Shown here piece by piece: positions 17,068 to 18,441 of a stretch of DNA of 18,441 nucleotides; position 1 is the stretch's first letter, and every line of letters begins with the position of its first letter. Source of the stretch: Pedosphaera sp. (GTDB taxonomy: Bacteria; Verrucomicrobiota; Verrucomicrobiia; Limisphaerales; SIAT01); contig SIAT01000014.1 of NCBI GenBank assembly GCA_009691645.1, positions 1-18,441 of the forward strand, read 5' to 3'. The notes under the pieces were generated by a model. It was not told the origin of the DNA, ran no database searches, and saw nothing but the letters and a program-made list of their open reading frames with translations. A program made the translations under genes and the position numbers.

Positions 17068-18441
17068 TTAACCAAGCAGGGCAGATGCGCTGGCGGCAGT
17101 GGCGACGCTTTCGTCGGTCGGGCCGGCATAGCCGACCTTCACGTCGAGACCGAGTGATTGCATTTCCTTCACGAGCACGTTGAACGACTCGGGCACGCCG
17201 GCTTCCAGCGAGTTGTCGCCCTTGACGATGCTCTCGTAGATGCGGGTGCGGCCCTGCACATCGTCGGACTTGACGGTGAGGAGCTCCTGCAACGTGTAAG
17301 CGGCGCCGTAGGCCTGCAGCGCCCACACTTCCATTTCGCCGAAGCGCTGACCGCCGTACTGCGCCTTGCCGCCCAACGGCTGCTGGGTGACGAGCGAGTA
17401 GGGGCCGACGGCACGGGCGTGGATCTTGTCCGCGACCAAGTGGCCGAGCTTCATCATGTAGATGTAGCCGACGACGATCTCCTGGTCGAACGTCTCGCCG
17501 GTGCGGCCGTCGTGCAGGATGGCCTTGGCGTTCTCCGGCAGCTTGGCGTCCTTGAGGTAGCCGCGGATTTCCTTTTCCTTGATGCCGTCGAAGACCGGCG
17601 TGGCGAAGCGCAGGCCGAGCAGTTTCGCGGCCCAGCCGAGATGCGTCTCGAGCACTTGACCGACGTTCATGCGCGAAGGCACGCCGAGCGGGTTCAGCAC
17701 GATCTCAACGGGGGTGCCGTCGGCGAGGAAGGGCATGTCCTCTTCAGGCACGATCTTGGCGACGACGCCTTTGTTGCCGTGGCGGCCGGCCATCTTATCA
17801 CCGACCGAGAGCTTGCGCTTGGAGGCGATGTAGACCTTGACCTGCTTGATGATGCCGGGATCGACTTCTTCGCCGGACTGGGCGCGTTCGACCTCTTCGG
17901 CATGGTGCATCTGAAGTTCATCGAACTTCTTTTTGAAGCTGCCGATGATCTCGTGGATCTTGTTGCGGATCGGCGAGGGATCGATCTCGATGCGGTCGTA
18001 AACGCTAGCGAGCTTGCGCAGGAGCGTCTTGGTGATCTTGCGGTTGGCGGGGATGATGACCTCGCCGGACTCGCTGTTCATCACGTCGAGCGGAATCTTC
18101 TCGCCGAGCAGGATGTTCGAGAGGGCCTCGGTGAGCTGCTCCTGCAAGTCGGCGAGCTTCTTCTTGTGCTCTTCATCGACATGCTTCTGATGCTTCTTGT
18201 CGCCGGACGACTTGGTCTCCTTCTCGGACTCCTTCTTGGCGGAAACTTTGACGTCCATCACGATGCCGTAAGTGCCGGAGGGAACCTTGAGCGACGTATC
18301 TTTCACGTCGGCGGCTTTCTCGCCGAAGATGGCGCGGAGCAGGCGCTCTTCCGGCGCGAGTTCCGTCTCCGACTTCGGAGTGATTTTGCCGACGAGGATG
18401 TCGCCGGGCTTCACTTCAGCACCGATGCGAATCACGCCGTC
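17068..18441 (-). CDS. rpoB: DNA-directed RNA polymerase beta subunit, C-terminal part (gene runs off the right edge)
   Basis: Beta forms the other half of the polymerase cleft. The window holds the last 457 residues, starting DGVIRIGAEVKPGDILVGKI, which matches the middle of E. coli beta. It includes LLRAIFGEKAADVKD, a charged Lys/Glu-rich insert (about 18120-18245), the active-site lysine region KLSVGDKMAGRHGNKGVVAK, and NPLGVPSRMNVGQ. After GGKAQYGGQRFGEMEVWALQ comes the C-terminal clamp segment. It ends SASALLG at 17068. The N-terminal two thirds, with the rifampicin pocket, lie outside the window, so nothing can be said about rifampicin response. Confidence 0.97.
   Translation of the reverse strand, partial: DGVIRIGAEVKPGDILVGKITPKSETELAPEERLLRAIFGEKAADVKDTSLKVPSGTYGIVMDVKVSAKKESEKETKSSGDKKHQKHVDEEHKKKLADLQEQLTEALSNILLGEKIPLDVMNSESGEVIIPANRKITKTLLRKLASVYDRIEIDPSPIRNKIHEIIGSFKKKFDELQMHHAEEVERAQSGEEVDPGIIKQVKVYIASKRKLSVGDKMAGRHGNKGVVAKIVPEEDMPFLADGTPVEIVLNPLGVPSRMNVGQVLETHLGWAAKLLGLRFATPVFDGIKEKEIRGYLKDAKLPENAKAILHDGRTGETFDQEIVVGYIYMMKLGHLVADKIHARAVGPYSLVTQQPLGGKAQYGGQRFGEMEVWALQAYGAAYTLQELLTVKSDDVQGRTRIYESIVKGDNSLEAGVPESFNVLVKEMQSLGLDVKVGYAGPTDESVATAASASALLG

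Overview
The window is one continuous block of core transcription and translation genes. Every gene lies on the minus strand, so transcription runs from right to left. In transcription order it holds rpoB (3' part), rpoC, rpsL, rpsG, fusA, rpsJ, rplC, rplD, rplW, rplB, rpsS, rplV, rpsC, rplP, rpmC, rpsQ, rplN, rplX, rplE, rpsN, rpsH, rplF, rplR, rpsE, rplO and secY (5' part). This is the rpoBC, str, S10 and spc gene clusters of textbook bacteria joined end to end. The largest gap between genes is about 125 bases (rpoC to rpsL). No stretch over 300 bases lacks a gene, and I see no tRNA, rRNA, mobile element, CRISPR array or attachment site.

The DNA is GC-rich and the proteins are clearly bacterial. 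S14 is the long, cysteine-poor form, tuf is missing between fusA and rpsJ, rpmD (L30) is missing between rpsE and rplO, and S5 carries a long Gly/Arg/Pro-rich N-terminal extension. Together with the general look of the proteins, this suggests a member of the Verrucomicrobiota (PVC group), perhaps near Opitutales. That placement is inference from gene order and protein character, not from a search.

Right part (about 12890-18441): the beta and beta' subunits of RNA polymerase, with 44 bases between them. Middle (about 9634-12764): the str genes rpsL, rpsG and fusA. A 125-base leader precedes rpsL, and a GC-rich hairpin followed by four T's lies between rpsG and fusA. Left-middle (about 4862-9614): the S10 set, rpsJ to rpmC, packed with 3-43 base gaps. 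Left (1-4858): the spc set, rpsQ to secY. Many gaps are under 20 bases, and in at least five of them the Shine-Dalgarno sequence overlaps the stop codon of the upstream gene, which points to translational coupling.

The gene products work as one system. RNA polymerase makes the transcripts, the r-proteins build both ribosomal subunits, EF-G drives translocation, S10 also serves as NusE in antitermination, and SecY forms the membrane channel. The region is ordinary in content. The unusual points are the tandem GRGGP repeat in S5 with its 15-base DNA minisatellite, the missing rpmD and tuf, and the hairpin between rpsG and fusA.
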